A stretch of DNA of 38,063 nt, from IMG/VR virus record IMGVR_UViG_3300042987_002960, positions 1 to 38,063 of that record. One strand, 5' to 3'. The notes under the pieces were generated by a model. It saw only the letters and a list, made by a program, of their open reading frames with translations, ran no database searches and was not told the DNA's origin. This DNA is from a virus. Within the stretch, counting starts at the first letter, position 1, and each line of letters begins with the position of its first letter. Below are positions 37,810-38,063 of the stretch, one piece after another. The position numbers were made by a program, and so were the translations under genes.

Positions 37810-38063
37810 GGCTGAACGATGCCCGCGATGTCGTGCTGGATGACGCCGCGCAAGCCGGGGCATCCCCGGCAGATTTGCGGGAACTGGCCAATGCGTTTCG
37901 TGCCGCCACGGCGGAGCGGGCCAGCCATCCCGATTACGTCAAGTGCCCGCGGTGCTGGGACTGGCATACCGTGCGAACCAACTTTGGCCACCTGCCCGAA
38001 GAGGAAGCGGCCGACCCCAAGCTGGCGCGCGAGAAGCTGTGTGATGCCTGCCAGCATTACCTG
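37806..38063 (+). CDS. Zinc-ribbon protein, runs off the right edge (partial)
   Basis: Starts at GTG 37806, overlapping the previous stop, and remains open to the end of the window (86 codons). The helical N-terminus (LNDARDVVLDDAAQAGASPA) is followed by Cys pairs CPRC and CDAC about 35 residues apart, with W-D-W-H and His between them, so a zinc-binding fold is likely. The end is not visible. Head scaffold and capsid genes are expected beyond it. Confidence 0.65.
   Translation, partial: MRLNDARDVVLDDAAQAGASPADLRELANAFRAATAERASHPDYVKCPRCWDWHTVRTNFGHLPEEEAADPKLAREKLCDACQHYL

Noticed and set aside
1-38063. CRISPR arrays, rRNA, retron or diversity-generating elements, transposases
   Set aside because: No regularly spaced repeats, reverse transcriptase, template/variable repeats or transposase motifs were seen on either strand.

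Overview
The window is a large part of the genome of a temperate, tailed double-stranded DNA phage, most likely a short-tailed (podovirus-like) phage of a high-GC Gram-negative host. The evidence is a large terminase, a P22-sized portal, a T7-like order of tail and internal-virion (ejection) genes ending in a 3152-residue protein, a lysis block with nested spanins (which imply an outer membrane), a tyrosine integrase beside a phage attachment site, a DnaB helicase and SSB. No DNA or RNA polymerase, CRISPR array or rRNA is visible. Short dispersed repeats (7-base CCTTCAA units and a 9-base CACGGATTG unit) recall repeats I associate with Verrucomicrobiota. That host guess is from memory only.

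Layout. Bases 1-8337 hold virion genes: the tail of a structural gene, a strong stem-loop, neck/adaptor-like and fibre-like proteins, and a LamG-type protein. Inside this block lies the lysis cassette (3171-4475): membrane protein, holin-like protein, overlapping i-/o-spanin, transglutaminase-like cysteine peptidase and a 34-residue lipoprotein. The 793-residue tail-nozzle candidate and a repeat-containing fibre follow. Bases 8341-20193 carry ejection-type proteins that match T7 gp13, gp14, gp15 and gp16 in order. The gp16-position protein has become a polyvalent giant carrying inserted cargo. Bases 20194-20510 form attP: the 3' half of a tRNA-Tyr gene flanked by repeated arm-type sites, then the integrase. 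Bases 21831-24087 form a leftward operon (RHH regulator, ArdA anti-restriction protein, small genes) divergent from a rightward early operon (24170 onward). The early operon has small DNA-binding proteins, an adenine methyltransferase, a DHH phosphodiesterase, SSB, a replication-initiator-like protein and DnaB, then a queC-dpdA pair, terminase, portal and small zinc-ribbon genes up to the right edge. Scaffold and capsid genes are not seen. They probably lie between the right and left edges of a circular map.

Most rightward genes overlap by ATGA or TGATG, so translational coupling is the rule. Core genes are about 65-67% G+C, while several accessory pieces are clearly lower. In hand-counted 60-base rows, the LamG gene row at 2401 has 27 G+C, a row of the giant-gene insert at 12541 has 25, the queC row at 32041 has 32, and a core row at 5101 has 40.

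The accessory genes suggest a phage heavily protected against restriction. ArdA is a DNA mimic, there is a Dam-type methylase, and QueC plus a DpdA-like transglycosylase should place a 7-deazaguanine in its DNA. A DHH phosphodiesterase might degrade nucleotide signals. The most unusual structure is inside the giant gene. Cargo segments are each followed by a copy of the same roughly 80-residue module, and the second cargo ends in a 78-codon stretch whose coding signature is in a different frame from the giant protein and stops exactly where the repeat copy begins.
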